From Reticulitermes speratus (lineage: Eukaryota; Arthropoda; Insecta; Blattodea; Rhinotermitidae), in the NCBI GenBank assembly GCA_021186555.1, contig JAJKFL010000008.1:20019936-20083935 (forward strand): a stretch of DNA of 64,000 nucleotides, written 5' to 3'. The position numbers and the translations under genes were made by a program. The notes under the pieces are model-generated. The model searched no databases and was not told the origin of the DNA. It saw only the letters and a program-made list of their open reading frames with translations. This document shows, one piece after another, positions 34,364 to 46,981 of the stretch (its first letter is position 1; every line of letters starts with the position of its first letter).

Positions 34364-34839
34364 GACTGCAAAGTAAATACCTGAATACTCAAATATGCTT
34401 GACAGTTTCACGTTGCCCACTGTTTCTCAATGGGACAATTATGAAGAACTGCACTTCAGGCACAACAGAGCACTATTACATTTTGCGCTTCTTGTTCGTA
34501 TGTGGCATGACAATAGTGTTCCTGGTCGGTAAATTAAGTGTCAAGGTCCAATAGAATGGCCTCCGTGAAGACCAGATCTTACTGCATGTGATTTCTTTTG
34601 ATGAACTATAACAATCAATTCATTGTATTTATGTACCTGTTCCTCTTGATTTCTTAAGGAAAAGTGCTGAGTCTGTGTCTTCCATGTTTTTCAGTAGTGT
34701 GTGCAACATGCTAGGGCCTGTGCTGAAATCTGACACTACACGGCAGTGTATGGGCTTTAAAACGGTGCAAGAATTGCAGCAATATAGCATTCCATTTAGG
34801 AGATACAGCCATTTAAGTTTTTGTATTTACTTTACAGTC
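34364..34839 (+). mobile_element. Tc1/mariner-like element, non-autonomous
   Basis: The ends are inverted: GACTGCAAAGTAAATAC at 34364-34380 and the complement of GACTGTAAAGTAAATAC at 34823-34839 (16 of 17). The inside holds a broken transposase end similar to IEWPPRSPDLTPCDFF, here with stops and changes. It is only 476 bp. Sequence next to the right end matches, in reverse, the copy at 44003. Confidence 0.78.
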
Positions 34840-36143
34840 AGCCTGTATTCACACCACACAATGTGCAGTAGTCTTATGTACATAAAATCAGATCTTGCCA
34901 GTTGCAGGATTCCATTACTGAATATCTCCATCAACAGCAAACTGCACCACAAGCCAGTGGCAAACCCTGATCTGGAGGTTGGGCCTAGGGTAAGGGTACA
35001 AATGCCTTTCAATTTCCCTTCCACTAGACCTGACCTCCGGATCACATTTCGCCACTGCATAAGATTTCAAGTCTAGGAGAAGAACAATGTAAAGACTCCT
35101 GTAGCGTCTTCCTTAATTTAATCTTAACAAAACCTGAAATGCAATTAAACAGACTGTGATGCAATAAAACATAATATGTAAGGCATACAGTATATTCAGA
35201 AGAATTACAGACTGACTGACCATGGCTGAATTAACTATGACCAGTAAACTATGACTCAAAAATTTTTAAATGCAAAATGACATCTGCTAACTATAAAACT
35301 GTAACTGGCAAAGTTCTGCCATACCATCATTTTTAATATAATACTCATCATATGTTGAAACAGCTACTTTTCTATTTACAATTGTATTCCACAAAAAGTA
35401 ATAGTAGATGAATGGAGAAATATCACGATGTTACGCATATCATACACTTCTCTTGGTGTAGTTCTAATGGTCAGAAAAAGAGACTACAGTGAACTGGATA
35501 TATACTTGGTGTGAGGGATCAAAAACCTACATATGACTTTAGTGGAAAAGCTACTTTGGATTTGGCCATCTGTAAGACTGACATAGAAAAGGAAGAATAC
35601 CATTACAGTAGATGTTCTGCAGAATTTTATGGAGTGATGAATGAAACAGTCATGTGGATTGGGATACGACTTAATTACACTACTAGTGAGAGTTACATGT
35701 GTACACACAGAAGCAGGACTTATGCTTAGGTTAGGTTTCAATTTTATAGTTTTAGAAATATTGTGTAACTTACGCCTATATAGTGATTAATGCCCCATCA
35801 CTCAGTAAAGATAACACCCCCAAATGGATTCAGACAACCATCACCAGATAAATAATGCAATATATGCAGGTGATCCCAAAACTAATGCTCACCATAAATG
35901 CACTCCCCACTCGATGCCCCTACGTGGCTGATGTTACACTGGTGAGGAGTCTGAACGTCGCTCTCCTTGGTGGCATACTTGAAGCAAACTAAGACTGTGT
36001 TTATTGTCCGTGTAGAACCATTTAAATGGGTGATGAAATTGCTTCAGGTCGGATTACTGTATTGGATCATAAAAATTGAAACTTTATGCGGTCATATGCC
36101 AACAGAAATTTATGAATTGTTGCGGGAAGTATGTGGTGATTTA

Positions 36144-38476
36144 GATTGATCATGTATTGATAGACAGGAGAAGGTATTCAAGTATACTCAATGTGCGATC
36201 TTTCAGGGGAGCTGACTGTCATACTGATCACTATCTAGTGGTTACAAAAGTTAGGGAAAGACTGGCGGTAAGTAAACAAGAAACACAGAAGTCTGATGCG
36301 GAGAGATTTAATCTCAAGAAGCTAAGTGAACTAGAGGTTAGGAAACAGTATCAGATAAAGATCTCAAACAGGTTTGCAGCTTTGGAGAACTTAAATGTTA
36401 GTGAGGACATAAATAGGGCTTGGGAAAACATTAAAGAGAGTATCAAAATCTCAGCTAAAGAGAGTCTAGGGCTGTACGAAAGGAAGCAGCATAAACCATG
36501 GTTTGACGAAGAATGTTCAAAATTTTTAGATCAAAGGAAACAGGCTAAAACGCAGTGGTTACAGAATCCAAACCAAAGTAATGTAGATAATCTGAACAAT
36601 GTAAAACGTGAAGCTAGTAGACATTTCAGGGAAAAAAAGAAGGAATATCTGAAAGCTAAAATTAATGAACTTGAAACAAACAGTAAGAACAAGAATATCA
36701 GAGACTTGTATAGGGGCATCAATGAATTTAATAAGGGTTACCAGCCCACATATAATGCAGTAAAGGGTGATCTGGTTGCAGACTCCTACAGTATTTTGGC
36801 TAGGTGGAGGAAACATTTCTTTGAGCTTTTGAATGTACATGGGGTTAATGATGTTAGGCAGACTGAAATACAGACAGCAGAGCCACTGGTGCGGGAGCCC
36901 TGTGACTCTGAGGTTCAGATGGCTATTGAAAAGTTAAAAAGGCACAAATCACCAGGTAATGATCAGATTCCGGCAGAACTGATTAAAGCAGGAGGTAGGA
37001 CAATTTGTTCTGAGATCCATAAACTTATTAATTCTATTTGGAATAAAGAGGAATTGCCTGAGCAGTGGAAGGAGTCAATCATTGTACCTATTTATAAGAA
37101 GGGTGATAAAACAGATTGCAGTAATTATCAAGGCATATCACTTTTGTCAACCACATACAAAATTCTATCCAACATCCTTCTGACAAGGTTAACTCCATAT
37201 GCAGAGGAAATTATTGGGGATCATCAGTGTGGATTTAGACGTAACAGGTCAACTACTGATCATATATTCTGCATTTGTCAAATATTTGAGAAAAAATGGG
37301 AATACAATGAGGCAGTGCATCAGCTATTTATAGACTTCAAGAAAGCCTATGATTCAGTTAGGAGGGAGGTATTGTATAATGTTCTCATTGAATTTGGTAT
37401 CCCTATGAAACTAGTAAGGCTAGTAAAAATGTGTCTAAATGAAACCTATAGCAGAGTCCGGGTAGGCAAACATTTGTCTGACACATTTCCTATTAAGAAT
37501 GGTTTGAAACAAGGAGATGCTTTATGCTATGCCATTAGGAGGGTTCAGGCAAACCAGGACGGCTTGAAATTACATGCTTCACATCAGCTTCTAGTTTATG
37601 ATGACAATGTTAATATATTGGGCGGAAGTGTACATGCTATAAAGAAAAACACAGAAGCTGTAGTAGTATGGAGACTGGTCTAGAAGTAAATGCTGAGGAA
37701 ACTAAGTACATGGTTATGTCTCGAGATCAGAATGCAGGACAAAATCACAACATAAAGACAGATATAAATCCTTTGAAAGGGTGAAACAGTTCAAATATTT
37801 GGGAACAACCCTAACGAATCAAAATTCCATTCAGGAAGAAATAAAGAGCAGATTGAAGTCGGGGAATGCTTGTTATCATTCGGTGCAGGATCTTCTGTCT
37901 TCCAGTTTGTTATCCAAAAATACAAAGATTAAGATATACAGAACTATAATTTTGCCTGTTGTTTTGTATGGGTGTGAAACTTGATCTCTCACACTGAGGG
38001 AGGAACATAGGCTGAGGGTGTTCAAGAATAGGGTGCTGAGCAGGATATTGGGCCTAAGAGGTAACAGGGGAGTGGAAAAGACTACAAACAAGGAACTTAA
38101 TGATCTGTTATCATCACTAAATATCATTCAGGTGATCAAATCAAGAAGAATGAGGTGGGCGGAGCATGTAGCACGTATAGGGGAGGGGAGAGGTGTATAC
38201 AGGATTTTGGTGGGGAGACCTAAGGGAAGGAGACCACCTGGAAGACCCCCAGGCGTAGATGGGAGGATAATATTAAAATGGATCTTCAAGAAGTGGGATG
38301 GGATGGCGTGGCCTGGATTATTTGGCTCAGAATAGGGACAGGTGGTGGGCTCTTGTGAATGTGGTAATGAACCTTCGGGTTACTTAAAACACGGGGAATT
38401 TCTTGACTAGCTGACGACCTGTTACCTTCTCAAGAAGGACTCTGCTCCATGGAGTAAGTTAGTTAGGTAGTTAGTG
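36144..38476 (+). mobile_element. 5'-truncated LINE (non-LTR retrotransposon), dead copy
   Basis: It begins near the end of an APE endonuclease domain (DHVLIDRRRYSSILNVRSFRG) and continues into a reverse transcriptase (PIYKKGDKTDCSNYQGISLL, CGFRRNRSTTDH, FIDFKKAYDSVRRE, GLKQGDAL). The frame stops at 37681; later pieces at 37781-37984 (QFKYLGTTLTNQ, ILPVVLYGCET) and 38018-38335 ([15 protein letters not shown]) are the C-terminal region. It lacks residues after GDAL and has Y-DD in place of the usual YADD, with frameshifts and stops. A 12-bp target duplication (36132-36143 and 38477-38488, 11 of 12 identical) shows target-primed insertion. Clade not assigned. Confidence 0.9.
36157..37683 (+). 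pseudogene. LINE reverse transcriptase remnant
   Basis: 508 open codons from a LINE ORF2: endonuclease end, a basic linker, then reverse transcriptase fingers and palm. The catalytic region is damaged. About nine residues are missing between GDAL and YAIRRVQ, and the usual tyrosine-alanine-aspartate-aspartate box reads YDD followed by N. A stop follows soon after. There is no methionine logic to the start, because the element is 5'-truncated. Not expected to be active. Confidence 0.88.
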
Positions 38477-39342
38477 TGTGGTGGTTTAACATCAGATCAT
38501 AGCAAATTTTCACGTTGGTGCCAAAGATTCGTTCAAGGTCAGGACAGCACTGAAGACCAGGAACATTGGTAGTGCGAGAACGTCTACAGACAACACATTG
38601 GCGGTCAGTATTGCTACCGCTGTGGAAGAAGATAGACATATGGCCTGTGAAGAGATAGCTATGGAATCTGGAATACCAAAACCATCCATTCACCATGTTT
38701 TAGTGGAGGTGTTAGCCAAAAGAAAGATTGCTGCCAGCTCTATGACAACGCAAGACCTCATATCGTGCAAACTATAAAGACTGTTTTCACCTATGACAAG
38801 TGGGAAGCATTGCCTGACCCAGCTTGTAGTCCTAATATGAGTCCTGATTTTGATCTGTTCCCAAAGCTGAAAGAACCATTGCATGGCCAAGGGATTTCAA
38901 TCTCTAGGAACACAGAATGCAGCTGTGATCCGAAGTAGGCCTTATCAGACAGGTTAACTCCAGTGGACAATTACATGGTATACAAAAATTACCAGAGAGT
39001 TGGGAAGGTGGCATAAGGCATGAAAGGGACCACACTGAAGGTTGTGTAGTAAAGTAAAATACGTTCAAACTGAAAAATGTTGTGCATTACTTTTGAGATA
39101 ACCCTTATACATTGCACAAGCAAAAAACAATTCATGGGTAATGCCATTTATAACCTGAATAGCCCAGCAGCTGAAATATCTATAAAGCCATATTACTACT
39201 ACCACCACCACCACCATTAGGAAGTCACTTGATACTCCCCATGGTTGCTGAGTGATGAGGCATTACATAGCAATGTAATGCAATGCCAGGTGTATAGTCT
39301 ACACTTGCTCAAATGTATCTTGTGGCTCATGTCCTTCTGCAG

Positions 39343-40545
39343 ACCACAGAAGAGACTTAGGGTGGCTCCTACAACCACCTCAAACAGCAAGTACAACACC
39401 GTGCTAGCAGCTATAACCACTTCATCACCTAAAGATCAGGCAAAACCCACTACCCACTTCCCAAATATCCCAGACTTTGACACACCTTACCTACTCACAT
39501 TACAAGATTCCAAACTCCAGTCCAGCTCAAACCAAGCAAGTTCTTCTGCAGCTAACATAAACTCTCGGCAAAGCAATTCTCAGTTGCCTAAGTCTCGCAG
39601 AGTAATATTAACTACAGCTTTCTCTCTTGATGAACCTTCCTCTATTGCAGTAGTCAAACCAACTCAATCACCTAGATCTAGGGGTTCTTCTCGTCAAATT
39701 TCTGTAGATTCCTCTGCACAACCAGCAACCGGGAGACGGGGTTCTAAGGTAGTCACACTCGGTGCTCCATTGTCAGGTTCTTCTAGATCAGATAGTCATA
39801 ATCCTAATTCATCAAGCAGTCAGGACAGCAATACTCAACGAACTACTACCGAATATTTTACAGTTGCAGACAATAAAAACTCCACTTCCAAAGCTGTTTC
39901 GCTAGATATTGAGATACATGCTATTGAAAATTCTTTCATGCAAAATAATATTGGACAAAGGCGTGGTAAAGAACGCGGTAATGATTCTTCCAGAACTGAT
40001 CTGAAGGCACTTACAAAACTGCAAAACCAGAACCAAAGAGGTGACTCTGAGGCGGTACCTAGAACAAGACTTGTGTCAGAACCTACACCAACTCCATCCA
40101 GTAATTCAACTACATCTGACAACTTTTCCAGCAGTAAAAGTTCTGCAGCCCGTTCTAGAAACCCTCAGACCAGACAACCTGAAAATATAGCACCTCGTTA
40201 CACAATAGAAACTGTCACTCCACATAGCATATCTGAAAGTACTAGCAGTGGAACTGTTTCATCTCCTTCTATCCGAAATTCTACATCCTCGAAATATAAT
40301 AAGGCTCAAAATGAACAGAATCCAACACCCTCACCTTCTACCTCGAGATCTTCTTACCACGTTAGCCTGATTGAGACCGATGATGTGAACTCTGGGCTGT
40401 CACGTAATTCAGTAGCGCAACAAACAGGTGTTTCCACCAGCAATAGAGCAAGGTCAAGAGGCATTAGCCAAAGAAAACCTACTGCTTGTGCTGATGCTCT
40501 AGATACCAACTCAAATGAAGGATGCAACGAAAAACCACAAATTAG
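39343..40545 (+). CDS. Cda5: Cda5 exon: long S/T/N-rich linker
   Basis: Acceptor GTCCTTCTGCAG, donor ATTAG|GTATAA; phase 2 in and out, 401 codons fully open. It encodes RPQKRLRVAPTTTSNSKYNT and then strongly S/T/N-rich, disordered sequence with scattered basic residues (RRVILTTAFSLDE, GQRRGKERGNDSS). No domain is recognised. Phase symmetry would allow it to be skipped as a cassette. The methionine at 39245 is in intron sequence and is not a start. Confidence 0.88.
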
Positions 40546-41255
40546 GTATAATTTAATAATATTTCTATCAGGCAAAATATCATAACTTCTTAAGGATCCC
40601 AAATGGAGAATAAGGGGATTTTTATGATTGTAAAATATTTATTTAAAACATTCTTTCTTAAAGTGCTAAGATAGCTTCTATTCACTTTATTTAAAAAGTG
40701 ATTACTATTCATGAAATTCTTTTCTTTATTGCTACCTTAAACTTCAATTCAGTATCACAGAAATGTGCCTACTAAGCCAGTATCCAGAAGACAGAGTGGC
40801 CTCTGTGTAACCAGCAGTGTCATGTAAATTCATCATAAATCATTCCAAAACTTTTCTTCCTGACAAAAGAATTTGTACATTTTTCTGTTTCAAAAACTCG
40901 CACAATGTGCATAAGTACAGAGAGACACTTAATTTTTCTCTAATATTTACTTGCAAGTATCTTCATTGTGACAATTATAAACTTCACAATATTCAGAATT
41001 TGATTTTCAGCAAGTTTGATTGAAAGATTCACTGCAAGGACCTAAATTTTCAAAACAGAAACGCAGTATTGACTCTTACTGAATAATGAAGACAATAAAC
41101 AACATGAATTAAACCAGTTTATATTGTTCATTCCATTGTGAATTACGAATTAAATCAGTAGCGTATAACTATGATTTTTCTTGTATACTGAATCCTTTGA
41201 CTTTTTCATTTACTCTTGAGTTATTCTGTGTTTCTCCACATCTTTCTCCTGGCAG
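40546..41255. other. Cda5 intron, nothing seen
   Basis: AT-rich intron with a strong pyrimidine tract before 41256. Confidence 0.75.
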
Positions 41256-41309
41256 ATTAAGACCTACAACAGCTTCCCCTGACAGTCAGTCGACCCTTGC
41301 TCCTGACAG
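41256..41309 (+). CDS. Cda5: Cda5 exon: small linker cassette
   Basis: Acceptor CTTTCTCCTGGCAG and donor GACAG|GTATGA; 54 bases, phase 2 in and out. It encodes LRPTTASPDSQSTLAPD with split arginine codons at both ends. This begins a run of small phase-2 symmetric exons (41256, 46886, 47891), each of which could be skipped in frame. Confidence 0.8.
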
Positions 41310-42214
41310 GTATGACATTGTTGCCAAGCTAGTTTTCAATGCTTCAACAATGCTTTTTGAATGGCCCTTGGGTCAGGAAGGATAGCGAATTTTTTTAAAT
41401 TTATGTTGCTTGCCTTTGCTTGCTTGCCTGCCTGTTTGGAATGTTCAATAGATTAAGTGCACATTTCAATGCATGACATTTGTATATTGCATTGAATAAA
41501 TGTAACGAATTGCTGGTAACAACATAGTCATATTCACAAATGTTGCTACTTGCATGACCTATAAAACATCCATTGTGTGTAGGCACTACCATCTCATCAC
41601 TCTGTACACACACTTTTATTTCTAAAACACCTGTCACTGCAGAAAAAGTTAAAATCATGACTGTAATACTGAATTTGTCTATCCAATCTAAGATGCTTCT
41701 TCATGTCAACTGACCAACAAAGATATAGATTAATCCTACCATTACTGTAGACAAAGCAGATTCGTGCTAATATCAATTTTGTTGCATTCTGCTGATTGTT
41801 TACTGTAAATATGATCCTATTATATCAAAATGAGGTGAGAGGTGATTTTTAAAATCATAATGAGCATTTTATTTGACATGTAGATTGCTTTGGGAATGGT
41901 ATTATTTAGTCAGTCAACACTATTTCCATGAAGGAATAAAGTGCCGTCCTCTGTCAATTATCTATGTACAAAAACTATAAGAATTTGTATTAAAGCCACA
42001 GTGAAGTTTAAAATAACATACTGTACATAAAATGCACAGTGTTATGGTACATAGTACTTCAGGTTCGGAGACAAAACATCTGCAAATGAATAAAATCTGA
42101 TGTATATTCATGGTCAGTTTTAACGCACTATTCAGGAAAGTTACAGAATATTTGTTCAAAGAGTGAGCCTTATAAATCAATATAAAATATTATAAAATTA
42201 ATTCAAAATATATA

Positions 42215-42300
42215 CGAAAATTATTCTTCTTCTTCTTCGGTGGCACTACAGTCCAATGCAGACCTTCGCCTCCTTAATGGCCCTTTCCCAGTCAGCTCTG
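42215..42300. repeat. Probable LINE 3'-end fragment
   Basis: A (TTC)n start followed by GGTGGCACTACAGTCCAATG and CAGACCTTCGCCTCC resembles a widespread insect retroelement end. Recognition is from memory; only about 85 bases are present. Confidence 0.35.
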
Positions 42301-42798
42301 TTTTTTGATCTTCCGAAAATGATTATCTCGTACATTAATAACAACTTCAATCAGCGGCATACAGATACCACAGGACACTTCTATGATAACAGACACCTAA
42401 GTAAATGCAATATTTTACTGTACTCATGTATCTACCAACAACAGAACCTGGTGGTCACAGAATAAGACGCTACACTTTGTTGGAGGCTTTGGGTTTCAAC
42501 TCCAACCTGTTACAAATTTAGCCTTTATTCCCCCAAAGTATAGACTCTGGAACTGTGACGAATGCCAGATTCTGTCTGTGTGCTTCAGAACCACATTCAT
42601 CAGAATCTGCCAATTTGGAAGAAAGGAATATTATGTAAGACCACAAATGGAAGCACTTGACGTGAACATATATTACATATAACAAGATGTTTCTTTTACA
42701 TTAGACACAAAAACAGAATAAGAGTCTTTAGGCGTATGCATTGGTGCAACTGAGGTCTCCATTCTTCTGAGATATTGTGCTGTATCACTTGGTAATTG

Positions 42799-42872
42799 GT
42801 GCCCAACATTTTGGGACAGCATGATGGTGAAGATGGGACCATCACACTGTCTTGAGACATTCGGCACCAAAC
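42799..42872. repeat. Small foldback repeat
   Basis: GGTGCCCAACATTTTGGGAC faces GTCTTGAGACATTCGGCACC around a centre with GATGGTGAAGATGGGACCATC. It shares the CATTTTGGGACA block with the foldback at 4591. Confidence 0.6.
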
Positions 42873-43309
42873 ACTCAGTAACCAGGGCCAGCCCACGACA
42901 TGTGGGCATCCTGGGCAGGTAATAATTTGGTGCCCTTAAAACCGATATTCTTTAAACATTATCAGCCTAGGACATGGCTGGCAAATATTTTTGAGGGCAT
43001 ATGCCCAAATTGTGGATAATTTTAGGGCAAATTCTTTCGCATGTGGAAACCTGAGTTCACTAGCAGCATATTTCCAATTATTCCAGTGATGTCTTAGCGA
43101 ACTGGCAGCTGCTCAGCTGGCCTTACCTTAGTCTGGCCCTGCCAGTGACACAGTGCAATATCCCAGATGAACAGAGACGTCAAGGAGGCATGAAATCCAA
43201 TAGCAGGAAAATATCCACAATCTGCATTGCAAGAGAAGTTTCTGAATTAAAGACATAATAGTGGCATCAACACAGGCACCAGCATTCCTCTGAGAACATC
43301 AAATATAAC

Positions 43310-43465
43310 TATATTTCACAAAGATCACTGGGAAGACCAAGGGCAAGCTGGAAAAATGAAGTGAGGGAAATCACACAAAACAGAGCAAGACAAGTGACAC
43401 AGACACAAAAGGAATGCTTACAGGAGGATAGAAAAAGAGGGATAAGGTTCTGAGGGTAATATTGA
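43310..43465 (+). mobile_element. LINE C-terminal fragment
   Basis: It reads GRPRASWKNEVREITQNRAR then QTQKECLQEDRKRGIRF and a stop. This style is found at the C-terminal end of reverse-transcriptase ORFs, but no polymerase motif precedes it. Degenerate remnant. Confidence 0.45.
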
Positions 43466-44002
43466 GGGGTGGTGATGACAATGATGTACTTAGATACAAA
43501 ATATGTTCTTCATATGCAAATTAAGTATTAATTTAAACAGTATAAACAAGGTCAGTATATGACACAGACAGACAAGTAACATCACAAAGACAACATTAAT
43601 TAATGTGGTCAGAATGGCAGCACTGCACAGTACTATGGCAAAAGTTGAATGTGGTGTGTATATGGTTATAAACTGATTCTGTATGCATCTAGGTTTCTAG
43701 CACTGCTTAGTGGTGTAGTACAAGATGTAATTCTGAGTTAATTTCAAACGCAACAGCACAAACTACATAGTCATACACCAGTAACCATGAATATCCATTT
43801 TACTTCCAATCTAACAACAAGAATATGATTGTCTTCATTCCTTTCAACTTCTATAGTTCCTTGATGATGTCTTCTTATAAACATATGTTGAAAATAAAAT
43901 GATAATTATGAGCATAGGGAACCGTTTCCTAAACGGTTCTGATGGTGGCATATTACAATCAGTATTAATGGGCTTTGGTACTTTGTACGTTATCTACAGA
44001 TT

Positions 44003-44500
44003 GATTGCAAAGTAAATACACAAAGTTAAATGATGTATCTCCTAAATGGAATACTATATTACAACAATTCTTGCACCATTTTAAAGCACATCCACTTCCA
44101 TTAAGTGTCAGATTTCAAAAGGGTCTCCACCATTTTGGCCACACTACTGAAACCTGGAAGACTCTGACTCAAAACTCTTCCTTGAGACCTCAAGAGGAAC
44201 AGCGGTAAAACTAGCTCAAGTTTGTTGCACCAGTTCATAAAGTGTTCTTGGTTTTGATTGGTAGACTTCCAGTTTGGCTAAACCCCACAAAACGAAGTTG
44301 TATGGAGTAAGACTGGGACTTCACAGAAGCCATTCAATTTGTCCTTGATGCCCAATCTACAGACCAATAAAATGGCTGTCAAGCCACACATGAAAGGGAA
44401 GCACAAAATGTGGTGGTGTTTCATCTTGCACGAAGTGCAGTTCCTCGTTGTCCCACTGAGAAACAATGGGCAACGCAAAACTGTAGGAGTTCATTGTGTC
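44003..44500 (-). mobile_element. Second, inverted copy of the Tc1/mariner-like element
   Basis: Starts with GATTGCAAAGTAAATAC at 44003-44019, then follows the reverse complement of 34740-34839 (shared TATCTCCTAAATGGAAT and CAATTCTTGCACC). Further in, it matches the transposase motif reversed (near 44275-44340) and the segment ending GAGAAACAATGGGCAACGC. The far terminal repeat was not identified, so the right edge is approximate. Confidence 0.7.
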
Positions 44501-46885
44501 CTGCAGCACTTACTTTCAAATGACTCTGTATTATCGCTGAACAGAAATGAACCTGTTTTCTGTATCAGATAAAAAGGTGGGGAAGTACCCACTTGCATGG
44601 GAAACAGCTTGGGATTAGCTCATTCTAACCGACCATGCCTTCCATCTTATTCACCTCAGGATTGAAACATATCCAGTTTGTGAAAACTGTGATCTGTTAA
44701 GAATATTAATTGATGGCTAAAATAAAAAACCAAGTAATATTAAAATATACAGAAAATCCTTTTGGGCAATTTACAGACAATATCACCATAATTAAATGCA
44801 TTATAAAAGAGGTCTAAATTTCTTCTTCAATATTGTTCACAACTTTTTATTTTAAGTGAAATAGTGAAATAAAAGTGGCCCTTGCAGATCATAATGTATA
44901 AGAGTTGATAAGTGGAAGAGTAACATCTGGAAACGATATTTAAGGGTGGGATTTTCAAGATTTTCCCATTGAATGTCCAGCTGTTATTCCACCAGTATGT
45001 TTTAATAAGTGTGTGTGTCTGTACAACTGAAGTAACACTGATGTCTTGCCAATTGTGTCATAGATAGGACATCTATGACATAATTAGCCAATTTTGTGAT
45101 TTCCTTGTCGAATACCTCCCTGAAGATGGCCAAAAAAGGCCGAAATAAGTAGGAGGCTCACTATATACATAATTGTATACTTTTGTACCTAATTATTGTG
45201 AAGTTGTTGGAATAAACATTGTAAAATTATCTTACTGCATGGAACGTTGATAATATTAAATTACAGTTCCGCACTTGTACAGACATAAGTAGACGAAAAT
45301 GTATGTTAAAACTGTGCAGATTATATGAAGCGTCTTTTAAATTGAAATGTGAACTCTTAAAGGCATTGTGGTAGATATACAGACACATGCTGTACATTGT
45401 TAACTGTGGACACTGAATGAAATATATGTTGTATATACAAACTTCTAGTTGTGAAACAGTTTATGTATGCATGAAATGTTACTCCCACAAAACATGTGAC
45501 ACTTCACAACTGTTGCCACATACTGCCACGAATTGTCACTTTCATTGCTGTCATGTCATTCACTGTCACATATGCATGTATTTGGTCACCAGATTGCAGA
45601 ATTAACACCGCAAGTTTAAAGCATGAAGGCCAATGATATAATTACACAACTGATGATCTCACTGCCATAGTTATGCAATGAATGCTTGCTGTCTGAGTAT
45701 TGTGCAGAAGGTTGCTGTATGCTTTGTTGATTAAGCACAACCTCTATATTTCAATAATTTCATAGAAAGTTTTAGTACTATGTTACTTATCATACCTTGA
45801 ATTCATAAAGTACAACTTCTGAAAGTCTCTAAAATGCTCATATTTAAAAAATAGTATAAATTCAGATATATAAAATGGAAATAATACAATTATTTCAGCA
45901 TCTGTCTGTTGCAATAACTGTGTAAAATAAATCTTTAAAATTATAAATGTTAGTTACATTTCACTTCATTGCTATTCTACTTATGAGACTCTAGTAGAGG
46001 TTAATTATTTCACAGCCACTTGTGATAAAATACTGTGGAGGAGTATACTGTAAAATCCGCAGTGCAAATATGCATCAACTTGTATGAACATGCTATACAG
46101 AACTCTTAAAAATTGCATAAAACAACCTCGGACATGTCAGTGTAAAGTAGTTCCCTCAGTCAGGATTTGAAACCAGTAAGATTCAGAAAAGGGTCTGCAA
46201 ATTTCCTCTCATCAGATCTCAGTGAAAAGCTAACATAATTATTGCTTCACTAATGTCATTAATACAGAAATAACAAACCAAATAAGTAATAATAAAACTT
46301 AAAATTGTGCATTATGCTTGTGTTTATTTACCTTTCAGGAATACTTCATGAATTTAATCTTTCTAGTCAGTTTTTCTGCCAAGGCAAATTTTTAGAAAGT
46401 TTCATGAACTCTCCTTCAGAGCCTCTTAATTCTTCTTAAGCTTTTGGCCCTAAGTTCATAATTATTTTCATTTCACAGTGTTAACAATGTAATGTCAGTA
46501 ACTACTTCCTGAATCAGATAATTTAACTTTGAAGATGAAAGAAATAAGGCCACACTCTGCACAGTCTCAATGAGAATAATTCTTTTGGACAAATGTGATA
46601 AAATTAACAGAGCCTGAAGCTCTTACAGAATGAGGGGTCAAGAATGTCTGAAATGTATTTCTGAATTGTGGATGACATAAGTCAATATTTATTGGGTATA
46701 GGCAAACAATATATCTATATACTGGTATACACGCCACACATATATACATAAAATGTAGATAAATAACATGGCACTAAAATTGTACATAATGTACATAAAT
46801 TGTAATGTACTCAAAGATTGTGTGGTGTGTGTGTAAGTGTGTGTGCACATCCTGTCTGATTATTTTGTGTTTGTTTGATCTACAG

Positions 46886-46981
46886 AGTTAATAATGCTGG
46901 AAGGACTCGTGGAGATGCCTCATACACCACTGGTAGTGGGACTGAACAAAATGTGAACCGGGGTACGCCTGCCTCTGTCAG
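46886..46981 (+). CDS. Cda5: Cda5 exon: small linker cassette
   Basis: Acceptor TGTTTGATCTACAG, donor GTCAG|GTGAAA; 96 bases, phase 2 in and out. It encodes VNNAGRTRGDASYTTGSGTE followed by QNVNRGTPASV. The splice sites and phase match the neighbours; there is no known domain. Confidence 0.8.

Larger units (their letters stand above)
35865..39108 (+). mobile_element. Mariner-type DNA transposon, split by a LINE
   Basis: Terminal inverted repeats: GGTGATCCCAAAACTAATGC at 35869-35888 and its diverged complement at 39084-39103 (17 of 20 match). The left piece has a mariner-like N-terminal stretch (MPTEIYELLREVCGDL). The right piece has the transposase core in fragments (YDNARPHIVQTIK, then SPNMSPDFDLFPKLKEPL), covering two of the catalytic aspartates. 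Frameshifts and stops are present in both pieces. Without the LINE the element would be about 0.9 kb, so it is itself internally reduced. Confidence 0.82.
33957..39342. other. Cda5 intron filled with DNA transposons and a LINE
   Basis: Holds the Tc1/mariner-like element (34364-34839) and the LINE-in-mariner nest (35865-39108). The remaining sequence is featureless. Confidence 0.85.
41310..46885. other. Cda5 intron with transposon remnants
   Basis: Contains retroelement fragments (42215, 43310), a foldback (42799) and the inverted Tc1/mariner-like copy (44003). Near 45115 a CCTGAAGATGGCCAAAAAAG block followed by GCCGAAATAAG has the style of foldback-associated motifs. Confidence 0.75.

Noticed and set aside
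36157-37683. Host gene with reverse-transcriptase domain
   Set aside because: It is flanked by a target duplication and carries lesions typical of a dead LINE.
39245-39342. Coding start at ATG 39245
   Set aside because: A strong acceptor at 39341-39342 in the right phase shows the frame before it is intron.
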